In this document: positions 16,934 through 25,542 of the stretch, one piece after another
Layout of the letters: every line of letters starts with the position of its first letter
Position numbering within the stretch: position 1 is the stretch's first letter
Origin: SG8-41 sp036397875
Lineage (GTDB): Bacteria; Pseudomonadota; Gammaproteobacteria; Burkholderiales; SG8-41
Direction of reading: 5' to 3'
Assembly: GCA_036397875.1 (NCBI GenBank)
Contig: DASWIC010000062.1
Span: forward strand, 1-44,081
Length of the DNA: 44,081 nt
The notes under the pieces: generated by a model
Database searches by the model: none
What the model was told of the DNA's origin: nothing
What the model saw: only the letters and a program-made list of their open reading frames with translations
Program-made: the position numbers and the translations under genes

Positions 16934-17854
16934 ATGCAAGTACTCCTCGCCAATCCCCGCGGCTTCTGCGCCGGCGTCGATCGCGCCATCGAGATCGTCG
17001 AGCGCGCGCTGCGCCTGTACGGCGCACCCATCTACGTGCGCCACGAGGTGGTGCACAACAAGTTCGTGGTCGACGATCTGCGGCAGAAGGGCGCGGTGTT
17101 CGTCGAGCACCTCGCGGAAGTGCCGGCAGGCGCAACCGTGGTCTTCAGCGCCCACGGAGTATCCCAGGCGGTGCGGCGGGATGCCGAGGCGCGGAAGCTC
17201 AAGGTGTTCGACGCGACCTGCCCGCTGGTGACCAAGGTGCACGTCGAGGTCGCGAAGATGCGCGAGCACGGGCGCGAGGTCGTCATGATCGGGCACCGCG
17301 GCCACCCCGAGGTTGAGGGCACCATGGGCCAGAGCGCGGGCGGCATGTACCTGGTCGAGAAGCCGGAGGATGTGGCGCAACTCGGCGTGAAGGACGAGCA
17401 GAACCTCGCTTTCGTAACCCAGACTACGCTGTCGGTCGACGACGCGCAGCAGACGATCAATGCGCTTCGGGCGCGCTACCCCGGCATCGTCGGACCGAAG
17501 AAGGACGACATTTGCTACGCGACGCAGAACCGCCAGGACGCAGTCAAGGCCCTGGCGCGGCAGTGCGAGGTGGTGATCGTGGTGGGCTCGCCCAACAGCT
17601 CGAACTCGAACCGCCTGCGCGAGGTCGCCGAGCAGCAGGGCGTCACGGCCTACATGGTCGACAACGCGTCCGAGCTCAAGCCCAAGTGGGTGGCAGGCAA
17701 GCGCGTCGTGGGCGTCACCGCCGGCGCCTCGGCGCCCGAGGTGCTCGTGCAACAGGTGGTGGACAAGCTGCGTCAGCTCGGCGGCGGCCCCGCCGCGGAA
17801 TCGAAGGGTATCGCGGAAAAGGTGGTATTCCCTCTGCCGAAGGGCCTTGCCTGA
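16934..17854 (+). CDS. ispH: 4-hydroxy-3-methylbut-2-enyl diphosphate reductase
   Basis: 306 residues from the ATG at 16934 (MQVLLANPRGFCAG); an in-frame ATG at 16910 would add eight non-family residues. The [4Fe-4S] enzyme makes IPP and DMAPP in the last step of the methylerythritol phosphate pathway. The three cluster cysteines are Cys12 (PRGFCAGV), Cys96 (DATCPLVTK) and Cys194 (DDICYATQNRQ); HRGHPEVEGTMGQ is also conserved. No ribosome-binding site is evident, in line with a possible leaderless transcript. The order lspA-ispH-minor pilin genes matches that known from Pseudomonas aeruginosa. Confidence 0.97.
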   Translation: MQVLLANPRGFCAGVDRAIEIVERALRLYGAPIYVRHEVVHNKFVVDDLRQKGAVFVEHLAEVPAGATVVFSAHGVSQAVRRDAEARKLKVFDATCPLVTKVHVEVAKMREHGREVVMIGHRGHPEVEGTMGQSAGGMYLVEKPEDVAQLGVKDEQNLAFVTQTTLSVDDAQQTINALRARYPGIVGPKKDDICYATQNRQDAVKALARQCEVVIVVGSPNSSNSNRLREVAEQQGVTAYMVDNASELKPKWVAGKRVVGVTAGASAPEVLVQQVVDKLRQLGGGPAAESKGIAEKVVFPLPKGLA

Positions 17855-17895
17855 GGCCCGCGCAGCGCGCTAGCAGGCGGGCGAAAGTCGCTCGT

Positions 17896-17995
17896 CGCTC
17901 CCGCGGAGGCGGAGATCCAGGAGATCTCACCCCCCATCCTACCTTCCCCCGCAAGGGGGGAAGGGGATACCCGCCTGCGCGGGAATGACGATTCG
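17896..17995. repeat. Composite palindromic intergenic repeat between ispH and pilY1-1
   Basis: Three elements lie close together: a CCCGCGGAGGCGGAGATCC unit near 17900; a strong hairpin CCTTCCCCC/GGGGGAAGG at 17942-17964; and CCCGC-CTGC-GCGGG at 17970-17983 followed by GAATGACG. The first and last look like inverted half units of the widespread 'CCCGCgcAGGCGGG' repeat, with the middle hairpin inserted between. The array lies between convergent ends (ispH and pilY1-1) and may also stop transcription from both sides. Confidence 0.6.
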
Positions 17996-18025
17996 GATGC
18001 GCGAAGCAATTTTCTTGATAATCTG

Positions 18026-21000
18026 CTACCGGTCCCCGTGCGTGTACCAGTAGGTGCGCAGCCGCTTCTGCGTGATCACCGGGCGGACTCTTTGCGCGCC
18101 GATCGGAGAGCTGGTGCCGCCCGAGCGCTGGATGCCGCCGATCATGACCGTTACCGGCCGCCCGCCGACCGGTACTCTCCCCACCACCGGTGACGGCGGG
18201 AGGCCGCCGCCCAGAAACACGCCGGAACGATCGCCCCCGCACAGCGCTTCGGTGTTGACGGCGCCAGAGGCATTGAGCAGGTTTATCGCGTATCCGCGCG
18301 CTTCGCCGAGGTTGGCTCCGCATTGCCCGGGTGTGGGCGACACCGGCCGGTTGGTGCTGAAGAAGATCAGGCCGCCGAAAATCGACGCCGACGTGACAGT
18401 CTGCTCGCCGCGTCCCGTGTTGAGGTCCATGAACCAGCCGTTGAGGCTCGTGCCCAGCGTCGTCGCGCACGTCGTGTTGCTCGTGAAGTTGGCCATCGTC
18501 CCGCCGTCCAGATCCACTGGTACGCCGGAAGTTGAGAAGATGTCCACGAACATGTAGAAACGATTCGCGATGTCCTCCACGTACGGGTAATTGGTCTGGA
18601 GCGGGCGTTCCCGGTCGCCGGACCCGAGCGCGACGAAGACCCGGTCGCTGGTGGCGAGGGCGGCCGGCGCGAACTGGAACTTGCGTCCTGTGCCAAGGGT
18701 TCGGGCCGTGTGGTGGATCGCCCAGCTCGCCGCGGAAAGCGGCAGACGGGTCGCCGGGTCGCTGAAGTCGATGCGGTAGAGGTTGCCACCCGTGTCCGCA
18801 ACGATAGCGTGATCGACCAGGCCGTCGAAGTCGCGATCGATCAGCGATACATCGCCGGCGACGCTGCGCAGGGTGTCGAAGCTCGCGAGCAGGGCGCCGC
18901 TCGCGGCGTCGATAACGTAGACCTTCCTGCCCTTGGCGGTGGCGCCGCAGGACGGTGACGAGGTGTCGGCGTCCTCGCACGCGTCGTAGCCGCCGCCGAC
19001 GACGATGACCGGGTTATTGCCGGTGTTGTAGCCCTTGATCCGTGCCACGTTCGGAAACGACCAGGTCTGGCCGATCTCGGCGAAGCCCCCGGTGCAGCCG
19101 GTATCGTCGGAAAGATTCGGACACCCCACCCGCCACATGAGAACGGGCGCGGCCGGGGAGGTCACGTCGAAGGCGTAGAGCATGCGCCCGCCGCGGCGCA
19201 TCGTCGGGAAGATCCAGACCTGGGAGCTGTCCGCGTTCTGGTATATCCCGATGGAGCCGTCGAAGAAATAGTCCTTCCTCTGCGACGGGACGGTCGGCGG
19301 CGTGATCGGATAGGTGATCACAGGGCTGTTGTTCACCAGCCGCTTGAGCTTGCCGTGGTGTTCCGGGGCGACGAACGCCCAGAATTCGCGCCCGTCCGCG
19401 CCGGAGATCGCGCGGAACGCGCCGTCGTTGGCTCCGTAGTAGACGACGACACCGGTCGCGCCGCCGTAGTTGATCGGCAGCGGGCGCGAGTGCGCGACGT
19501 CGCCGTGGACCGAGGCGCGCACTTCCACGAGATCGGCATTGCCATTCTCGTCATTGACGTCATTGCCGAGCGTGAAATCGATGAATTTCTGGTGCTCGGC
19601 CGCATCCGCAGCCCCGACCGCGGCCTGGCTGACGTTGGCGGTACTGAAGGGAATCAGGCTCGAGCAGCTGCTCGTGCTCGCGCACGTGAGCAAGGTGCGG
19701 CTGACGGCGTTCGTGGGCGTCGCGGCGGCCGGGTCATTGCCCCTTCTCAGGACTTCCGCCGCGGCGCCTTTCTCGACCAGCGACCCATCGGGCAGGTCGG
19801 AGAAGGGGCTCGTGGCTGCGGCCGTGCACTGCCCCGCGCTTGTTGCCGAGAAATTCCAGAAGGTGCCGCTGTCCTGGGTCCAGAAACTGGCGGCGCAGGA
19901 CTGCACGAAGCCGGTCGCGGCCGATATCGCCTCGACGCCGTTCACGTCGGCAAGCTTGGCCTCTCCCCCGAACAGCCCGATCTGGTAGCGCTTGAGGTTG
20001 CCGTACCACCGGGGCTTCCCGTCGTTGTCGGGCCGGAACATGCCGATGAACACCTGGTTTTCGTTCTGGGCGCGGTTGGCGGCGTTGATCGGCAAGCTCG
20101 CCGAGGAGAACACGCTGTTCACCGACTGGATCTCGATCAGGATTTCGCGCAGGGCGTTGAGGATCGCCTGCTCGCTGGTGGCGCTGAAGTAGCGCCCACC
20201 GCCGTGCTTCGCCATGCTGTTCAGGAGCGCGGTCTGGCGGGCGTCCTGGGCGTCCTTGAACACGTCGATGGTGTAGACCGCGACGTTCTGCTGGCCGGCT
20301 TCCGGGCTGACGTCGGTGGTAAACAGGTACTTGGACCACTCGTCGGTGTAGCGTACATCGCTTCCCGGCGGCACTGCGCTGGTGCCGGTCGGGGTCACGG
20401 TAAGCACGGTACTGCAGCCGCGGTACTCGCGCACGGTCTGGCCGCCGGTGCAGCCGGCGGTGATTCCGGTGTTCGTGCCCGTGTAGGTGTCAAAGCCGGG
20501 ATTGGCGCTGATCACGCCCGCCGGCACGTTGTTGTTGCCGGCGCACGCGCTCGCGAGCACGGTGCACTGTTGCGAGCTCGTCGTCGTGAATTGAGGCATG
20601 GGCAGCTGGGCAGTGCTGCCCTGGACGCCGCTCAGCAGGCTCGCCGGCGAGTCCTGGGTGGGGAACCCGTTGCCGATGAAGATGATGTAGTTCTTGGTGC
20701 ACCCGTTGTTCAGGTCGATGGGCGACTGGTGGACGCGCTTGAACGCATCGGTCGTGCCATTCAGGTAGGCGGCCGGGTCGGACTTGCCATCGGGGTCGCC
20801 CGAATAGCGGTCGGCCCCGAAATGGCTCGAGTCGACCGGCGTGCCCGCAATGTTGGTCTGGGCGTTCGCCGGACTGGTGAATCCGCCGAAGTACTTGAAG
20901 GCCTCGAACATGCCGGCGCTGTAGTCGGTCTTCGCCGTGCCCACTTTCTCGGTCGAGCTGTCATAGTTCTTGAACACGCAGTTGGGCGTGCCGTTCAGGC

Positions 21001-21415
21001 TGTTCGACCCGTCGACGCAACTCCCGTCGCCGATCAGCTCCTGCAGCGCCGCCTTGTTCCCCGCGAGCATCTGGCGGATGTGGTAGCGGACGTAGGCGCC
21101 GTCCTTGTTGCTGCCGCTGCCCGGCGTGAACAGCATGAGACCCACATTGATGCTGTCCGTGAGCTCGCCGACCACGGTCCGCAGCGCGCGCAGCTCGGAT
21201 TGCCCCTGCTTGACGCCGCCGGCCCAGTGCTGGCTCGCGGACGACCAGTTGGCGCTGTTGTCGATGATGACCAGGATGTTAGGGCGGGTCCCGGCAGCAG
21301 CCGGAGACGAGCCGACGAAAAGGTCGATATCCTCCGCGCGGACGATCGAGGACGCCGCGGCGCCCAGCGTGATCGCGAGGACGGTGCTGATCAGGCGGCG
21401 ATGTGTTCTGGCCAT
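18026..21415 (-). CDS. pilY1: PilY1-like type IV pilus tip adhesin, operon 1
   Basis: 1129 residues from the ATG at 21415, preceded by GAGAGGG. The N-terminus is a signal peptide (MARTHRRLISTVLAITLG...VRA). A von Willebrand A-like domain follows; the MIDAS position reads DNSAN (Asp52-Asn56) rather than DxSxS, so metal coordination may be altered. The C-terminal half is the PilY1 beta-propeller, with a clear calcium loop DRDFDGLVD (860-868) close to the known site in P. aeruginosa PilY1, where calcium binding controls pilus extension and retraction. It ends operon 1 and follows pilX by 29 bases. The protein is expected at the pilus tip or outer membrane. Confidence 0.9.
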   Translation of the reverse strand: MARTHRRLISTVLAITLGAAASSIVRAEDIDLFVGSSPAAAGTRPNILVIIDNSANWSSASQHWAGGVKQGQSELRALRTVVGELTDSINVGLMLFTPGSGSNKDGAYVRYHIRQMLAGNKAALQELIGDGSCVDGSNSLNGTPNCVFKNYDSSTEKVGTAKTDYSAGMFEAFKYFGGFTSPANAQTNIAGTPVDSSHFGADRYSGDPDGKSDPAAYLNGTTDAFKRVHQSPIDLNNGCTKNYIIFIGNGFPTQDSPASLLSGVQGSTAQLPMPQFTTTSSQQCTVLASACAGNNNVPAGVISANPGFDTYTGTNTGITAGCTGGQTVREYRGCSTVLTVTPTGTSAVPPGSDVRYTDEWSKYLFTTDVSPEAGQQNVAVYTIDVFKDAQDARQTALLNSMAKHGGGRYFSATSEQAILNALREILIEIQSVNSVFSSASLPINAANRAQNENQVFIGMFRPDNDGKPRWYGNLKRYQIGLFGGEAKLADVNGVEAISAATGFVQSCAASFWTQDSGTFWNFSATSAGQCTAAATSPFSDLPDGSLVEKGAAAEVLRRGNDPAAATPTNAVSRTLLTCASTSSCSSLIPFSTANVSQAAVGAADAAEHQKFIDFTLGNDVNDENGNADLVEVRASVHGDVAHSRPLPINYGGATGVVVYYGANDGAFRAISGADGREFWAFVAPEHHGKLKRLVNNSPVITYPITPPTVPSQRKDYFFDGSIGIYQNADSSQVWIFPTMRRGGRMLYAFDVTSPAAPVLMWRVGCPNLSDDTGCTGGFAEIGQTWSFPNVARIKGYNTGNNPVIVVGGGYDACEDADTSSPSCGATAKGRKVYVIDAASGALLASFDTLRSVAGDVSLIDRDFDGLVDHAIVADTGGNLYRIDFSDPATRLPLSAASWAIHHTARTLGTGRKFQFAPAALATSDRVFVALGSGDRERPLQTNYPYVEDIANRFYMFVDIFSTSGVPVDLDGGTMANFTSNTTCATTLGTSLNGWFMDLNTGRGEQTVTSASIFGGLIFFSTNRPVSPTPGQCGANLGEARGYAINLLNASGAVNTEALCGGDRSGVFLGGGLPPSPVVGRVPVGGRPVTVMIGGIQRSGGTSSPIGAQRVRPVITQKRLRTYWYTHGDR

Positions 21416-21444
21416 GGTGCCCTCTCGTTCGGTCCGGCGGACGC

Positions 21445-22011
21445 CTACAGGCACGTAGTCGTCATGTCGTCGGCGTTGATGCGCACTGCGACGCCCTGCG
21501 TCACGGTCACCCGGGTGCGGGAGATCGTCGCGCTGGTCTCGGCGGTGATGTCCCAGGCGGTATTCGCGCACAACGAGTCGCCGCTGCCGACGCCCGTGAT
21601 GCCGAATTGCTGCGCCTGGCCGGCCGCGCAACCGAGATCCTCGGCGTTGGAGAAATTGAGCTCGCTCACCTTGATCGCCTTCGCCATGACGCAGGCGGGC
21701 GCGGGATTGAAGCGGGTGGTGTAGTCCGGTGCGCCGTCGCCGCTCACATCGGCGCACAGGGTATTGGCGCTGCCGCACGGATTGAGCACGGCATTGGCCG
21801 GGTTGGCGATGAACAACGGCGTGCTGATCACCGTCTCGATCGCCTGTTGCGTGGCCTGGAGCGCCTCACCGCGCGACTGCATGTTGCCGACTACCTTGAG
21901 GTTCATCTGGGTGGTGCCGAGCGAGCTCACCGCCAGCAGCGTGATGACCACCAGCATGATGAGCGCGATGACCAGCGTCGTGCCTCGTTGTCGGCGCATG
22001 CCCGTGGTCAC
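21445..22011 (-). CDS. pilX: PilX-type minor pilin, operon 1
   Basis: 188 residues from a GTG at 22011, which has an AGGAGG site 8 bases upstream and overlaps the pilW stop as GTGA; an ATG at 21999 is less well placed. The PilX_N signature MRRQRG/TTLVIALIMLVVITLL gives a basic leader and one membrane helix with no Glu at mature position 5. Four Cys in the C-terminal part could form disulfides. PilX joins the minor-pilin initiation complex with PilV, PilW and PilE and links to PilY1. Its N-terminal helix differs clearly from PilX of operons 2 and 3. Confidence 0.88.
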   Translation of the reverse strand: MTTGMRRQRGTTLVIALIMLVVITLLAVSSLGTTQMNLKVVGNMQSRGEALQATQQAIETVISTPLFIANPANAVLNPCGSANTLCADVSGDGAPDYTTRFNPAPACVMAKAIKVSELNFSNAEDLGCAAGQAQQFGITGVGSGDSLCANTAWDITAETSATISRTRVTVTQGVAVRINADDMTTTCL

Positions 22012-23054
22012 GGCCGGTCCCTCCTTCCGGCCGGGTTCACGATCCGCACCATCGCTGTATAAACGTGCCGGCGGTAGCCGTCGTTTTTCGGCCCCACCGT
22101 GATCGCGCTGCCGGCGGCATCGAACCCCAGGGAGTAGGTCTTGGTGTCGATGTGCTGAGGGGAGCGCTCCGGACTCCGCGCCAGGACGTGGAGCTGCGCG
22201 GTCACCACGTTGGTCCAGTTGCTTACCGCGGTGCACGTGGTGCAGCCCGGGTAGGTATAGTTGGTCGGATCACTGGTGTAGGCGTCCGGCTGCCCGTCGC
22301 CGTCGTTGTCGACGCCGTACTCCACGTTGAACTCCTCGATCCCCTCGACCAACGGCACCTGAACGACGAGCGGGCCGGTCAGCTCCAGCCGCATGAGCGT
22401 GGGGATGTTCTGCCCCGCGCGATTGTTGTCGCTGATGAAATAGACGTTCACCACGTACTCGCGCAGCGCGGCGGGCGTCGCGCAGTCCTTGCGCGTGAGC
22501 GGAAAGGCGGTCGCGCCGAACGGCCCGATGACGAACGGCGTGGTTTCGGTATTGCACAAGGTGCTCTGCACGTATGGCTTGCCGGCAATCGCGGGCTCGC
22601 AGCCCGCGACCCCCGCGACGCACGTCCTGGCTCGCCGCACGACCAGGATGTCGGTATTCGGCTTGAGATCCGCCGGTATGCAGGGTGGCACGCCGAAACC
22701 CGCGTCATAGCCCTGGATGTGGACGGGCATGGCTGCCGCCCAGTCCGCCGGCACGATGGAGCACGGGTCGGGCAGCGCCGCCGGCGCGGCGAGCGCGCCG
22801 ACATTGACCTCGCCGAGGAATCCCGCGATCCGCAGATCGTCGGAAAGCAGCTCCACCGCATAGCGCCCGTTCTCGATCTGGCGGCTCGCGCGCTCGAGCT
22901 CGCCGCGCGCCGAGCTCGCGTTCGCGAACACGACAAGGAGGGTCGCGAGCAGCATCAGGCCGATCGTCATCGAGACCATCAGCTCGACCAGAGAGAAGCC
23001 GGCGCGGCGCACGGAAACGTCTTGCTCCTGGAGGATCATGGCGTCGGGTCTCAT
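22008..23054 (-). CDS. pilW: PilW-type minor pilin, operon 1
   Basis: 348 residues from the ATG at 23054, which overlaps the pilV stop as ATGA; a second ATG at 23039 is possible. The leader ends RRAG and the mature helix begins FSLVELMVSM with Glu at position 5, a prepilin peptidase substrate. Typical PilW segments follow, including LERASRQIENGRYAVELLSDDLRIAGF. Near the C-terminus YGVDNDGDGQPD resembles a calcium-binding loop. The protein belongs to the pilus-priming complex in the inner membrane. Confidence 0.9.
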   Translation of the reverse strand: MRPDAMILQEQDVSVRRAGFSLVELMVSMTIGLMLLATLLVVFANASSARGELERASRQIENGRYAVELLSDDLRIAGFLGEVNVGALAAPAALPDPCSIVPADWAAAMPVHIQGYDAGFGVPPCIPADLKPNTDILVVRRARTCVAGVAGCEPAIAGKPYVQSTLCNTETTPFVIGPFGATAFPLTRKDCATPAALREYVVNVYFISDNNRAGQNIPTLMRLELTGPLVVQVPLVEGIEEFNVEYGVDNDGDGQPDAYTSDPTNYTYPGCTTCTAVSNWTNVVTAQLHVLARSPERSPQHIDTKTYSLGFDAAGSAITVGPKNDGYRRHVYTAMVRIVNPAGRRDRP

Positions 23055-23641
23055 GGAGTCACGCACAGCCCGGTGGTCGGATCGTTCTGCAGGCAGCCGA
23101 TCGTGACGCGGGCGACCAGGGCGCGCCGCATCTGGTCGTTGCCGTACAGTCCCTGGCCGCAGGTCGTGGAGGCGGGCGCGACCGTGGGCACCAGCCCCTG
23201 CCACGTCACGGCGACCAGGAATTCGCGCGGCATCGTCGCGACGACGTTCGTGATGCACCCGCGCGCGCCGATCATGGCGCCGGCGTTCTGCCCGCTCGCG
23301 GTGCTTTCGCTTGCCCCGAGCAGCGCGTTGTTCCATTCACAGAGATCGAGAGCGGTTCCGGTAAGCGCAGTACAGTCCTGGATCGTGCTGCCGGTGCCCA
23401 GCGGTGTCGCGGTGACGTAATTCAGCGCGTTGACGCGGTTGGCGTTGACGCGATCCACGATGTCCTGCATCAGCAGAATTGCCTGCGACCTCTGGTACGA
23501 CTCGGACTGCGCGACCTGCATGCGCGCCTGGAGGGCGACGACGCCGAGGAGGCCGAAGGTGAGGACCACGATCGTGACCAGCACCTCGATCATGGTGACG
23601 CCACGCGCGCGGGTTGCCGGAACTGTCGGGAGCCTGCTCAT
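23051..23641 (-). CDS. pilV: PilV-type minor pilin, operon 1
   Basis: 196 residues from the ATG at 23641, which shares its A with the preceding TGA (TGATG) and has AGGAGG 8 bases upstream; this rules out the upstream ATG of the open frame. The leader ends TRARG and the mature helix begins VTMIEVLVTIVVL, with Glu at +5. Six Cys in the C-terminal domain suggest disulfides. It forms part of the minor-pilin initiation complex. Confidence 0.9.
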   Translation of the reverse strand: MSRLPTVPATRARGVTMIEVLVTIVVLTFGLLGVVALQARMQVAQSESYQRSQAILLMQDIVDRVNANRVNALNYVTATPLGTGSTIQDCTALTGTALDLCEWNNALLGASESTASGQNAGAMIGARGCITNVVATMPREFLVAVTWQGLVPTVAPASTTCGQGLYGNDQMRRALVARVTIGCLQNDPTTGLCVTP

Positions 23642-24153
23642 CAGCACCCCTCCTGCTTCTGCACCGGGCGGCCGCTCAAATCGATGCTGATGCAACGCGC
23701 ATGCGGGGCCCGGCCGCCGTTCGCCATTAGGCTGATCGACGTCCCGCCCGTGGTGACGCGCCCGGCGCCGTTATAGGTCACGCTACTCGGGCCGGAAATG
23801 ATGACCTGGGGCATCCGGTCCTGGCGCTTCACCACCTCGCCGCTGGAATCGGCAATCGTCCAGCCGTCCGACCAGTTGCCACCGCTCGGCGCGATCGTGA
23901 CCGTGGTGTTGCGCGAGACGGCTTCGCTGCGCGCGAGGATCAGGCCGGCGAACACGTCGAAGCTCGCGGTTTTGACCCCCTGCGCCAGGATGATCTCGCG
24001 GAAGCTCGGGGTCGCGAGTCCGACCAGGATCACCAGCACCGCCACGGTCACCATCGACTCGGTGATCGTGAACCCGCGCGCCGGCCGGGCCCTGCGCGAT
24101 GTGGTCGCCGAAAGCGCGGGCATTGGATGCGATTTGTGCATCACGTCTACCAT
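23641..24153 (-). CDS. GspH/FimT-family minor pilin, operon 1
   Basis: 170 residues from the ATG at 24153, which overlaps the pilE stop; ATGs at 24141 and 24123 would shorten the leader. The cleavage site is PARG/FTITESMVTV with Glu at +5. The GspH domain includes LARSEAVSRNTTVTI and ends with a Cys pair (ARCISIDLSG ... EGC). It corresponds in position and type to FimU/FimT of Pseudomonas. It differs from the GspH proteins of operons 2 and 3, which share a Cys-rich tail not seen here. Confidence 0.88.
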   Translation of the reverse strand: MVDVMHKSHPMPALSATTSRRARPARGFTITESMVTVAVLVILVGLATPSFREIILAQGVKTASFDVFAGLILARSEAVSRNTTVTIAPSGGNWSDGWTIADSSGEVVKRQDRMPQVIISGPSSVTYNGAGRVTTGGTSISLMANGGRAPHARCISIDLSGRPVQKQEGC

Positions 24154-24695
24154 CCCGATTGCCCGTTGCGCGTCTTGGCGCCCTGGTTATCGAGCGTGAG
24201 CGCGCCATCCGGGACCTGCGCCGAACCGGCGAGCGGGGTGGCGGTGATGTTGTAGGACGGCGGCACGGTCGGCGCTGCCGGACCGACCGTCACGGTGTAG
24301 AACCTGGACACGTCCATTGGCGGCGGCAGGTTGAGAGCGGCGAGCGCGCCCGGACCGCCGGCGTAGCTGCGCGCGTCCATCAGGTACTGCTGCTGGCGGC
24401 TCGCCACGTCCGCCATGAAAGTCTGGGCCGCGGCCCTGCGGGTCTTGCGCATGTGCTCCTGGTAGGACGGGAAAGCGATCGTCGCCAGAATGCCAACGAT
24501 CGCCACGGCGATCATGAGCTCGATGATCGTGAAGCCCGCCGCCTGCCCGCGCGTGAGCGCGGTTGCGTCTTTGCGGCGGCCTGGGATTACCGAACGAGGG
24601 ACTGGAAGGGCTGGAGCGCGCGCAGTCTCAATGCGTTCGCGCGGTCTCCAGATGAAGCAGATTCTTGCCGACGCCCAACGTCGTTGCGTTCTCAC
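24147..24695 (-). CDS. pilE: PilE-like minor pilin, operon 1 (start uncertain)
   Basis: The mature part is clear: cleavage AAG/FTIIELMIAVAIVGILAT with Glu at +5, then a PilE/ComP-like domain ending QGAKTRNGQSGW. The start is a problem. No ATG, GTG, TTG or CTG lies in frame within 50 codons before the cleavage site; the nearest is a GTG at 24695 with GGGGGGA upstream, giving an unusually long 54-residue leader. Rare ATT initiation, a sequence error or decay of the leader are alternatives. It is first in operon 1 and its stop overlaps the next start. Confidence 0.75.
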   Translation of the reverse strand: MRTQRRWASARICFIWRPRERIETARAPALPVPRSVIPGRRKDATALTRGQAAGFTIIELMIAVAIVGILATIAFPSYQEHMRKTRRAAAQTFMADVASRQQQYLMDARSYAGGPGALAALNLPPPMDVSRFYTVTVGPAAPTVPPSYNITATPLAGSAQVPDGALTLDNQGAKTRNGQSGW

Positions 24696-24731
24696 GGTTG
24701 TCCCCCCGGACAAATATCCCGATCCCCGCAA

Positions 24732-24900
24732 CGGCGAGATGCACTTGTACTTTCATGCTCTTAGCGGTTGCGAGCTCAATCTAGCAGATTGCTGTAATAG
24801 GACATGTGAACTACTCAACGTCCGGGCAAAACTTTTTGCGTAAATGACTTTTCGAATCAAGGCGTGAGCGCGGGAGTGTGACGTAATTGGCGGCGCCGGC
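24732..24900. promoter_or_regulatory. Upstream region of operon 1, AT-rich
   Basis: This gap lies between pilE-1 and the TonB-like gene, both on the minus strand. It is AT-rich and holds a small perfect hairpin (GCAAAA-CT-TTTTGC near 24825-24838). It must contain the operon 1 promoter, but no convincing -35/-10 pair or sigma54 site is seen. A 42-codon minus-strand open frame (24628-24756, MKVQVHLAVAGIG start) begins here and is not recognised. Confidence 0.4.
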
Positions 24901-25464
24901 TCAGTCGGGAGTCCGGCCGCAGGGATAGCCCTTGCCGTAGCCGAATTCCACCAGCATGTAGCTCTTGACCGGGCCTTCCCGGGCGACGGCGGGCTGGAAC
25001 TTCAGTCCCTGCACGCTTTCCAGGGCGCTCCTCGCAAACGCCGGCGCGGCGCACACGATGTCGCTGCGTACCAGCTCACCGTGCTCGTCGATCAGGAGCT
25101 GCACGATGACCGCGCCGTTCTTGTGCACGAGAATGCCGGCTGGATAACGAAGCGTCGGGTCCCCAAGTGGTCGCGCCGGCGACTTGAGGTGCGACGACCG
25201 GAAATGGACGTAGCGCTCGCCATCGACCTCGACGTATTCCGCGGGGTCATCCTTTTGCATCTTGCCCGAAGGCAGAAACACGCGGAGCCGCACTTCACGC
25301 GCGCGTGCCGGCCGGCTCGGTGTCTCCGTCTTGGCGGCCGCTGCTTGCGCGAGGCGAATGGGCTGGGGCCGGTCGGCGCTGCTCTGCGATTGCGCTGTCA
25401 CGGCCCCGGTCACCATCGCGGCGATCCCAAGTGCGCCGATCATCGCGGACTTCGTGCGGTTCAT
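24901..25464 (-). CDS. Secreted protein with TonB C-terminal-like domain
   Basis: 187 residues. An N-terminal signal peptide (MNRTKSAMIGALGIAAMVTG) is followed by a low-complexity linker, with no membrane anchor beyond the signal. Residues about 110-180 match the TonB C-terminal/energy-transducer fold: YPAGILVHKNGAVIVQLLID, DEHGELV, then ALESVQGLKFQPA. It lies 78 bases after pilY1 of operon 2, beyond a possible terminator. It is not an obvious partner of TonB-dependent receptors, as no ExbB/D or receptor is nearby. A role in pilus-tip secretion or envelope contact is speculative. Confidence 0.75.
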   Translation of the reverse strand: MNRTKSAMIGALGIAAMVTGAVTAQSQSSADRPQPIRLAQAAAAKTETPSRPARAREVRLRVFLPSGKMQKDDPAEYVEVDGERYVHFRSSHLKSPARPLGDPTLRYPAGILVHKNGAVIVQLLIDEHGELVRSDIVCAAPAFARSALESVQGLKFQPAVAREGPVKSYMLVEFGYGKGYPCGRTPD

Positions 25465-25482
25465 GCGCGTCGCATCCGATCG

Positions 25483-25527
25483 AAAAAGCGGGGGCGGCGG
25501 TCGACCCCCCGGAGGCCGGCCGCCGCC
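25483..25527 (-). terminator. Possible terminator after pilY1-2
   Basis: On the minus strand GGCGGCGG (25520-25527) pairs with CCGCCGCC (25493-25500) around a 19-base loop, and a run of five T follows after CCCGC. It lies between pilY1-2 and the TonB-like gene. Confidence 0.5.
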
Positions 25528-25542
25528 ATCCCACGCGGACTC

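Noticed and set aside
24500..24760. Cyclic di-GMP (GEMM-type) riboswitch before operon 1, suggested by CGCAAAG-like words
   Set aside because: The conserved GEMM core and its two-stem junction are not present.
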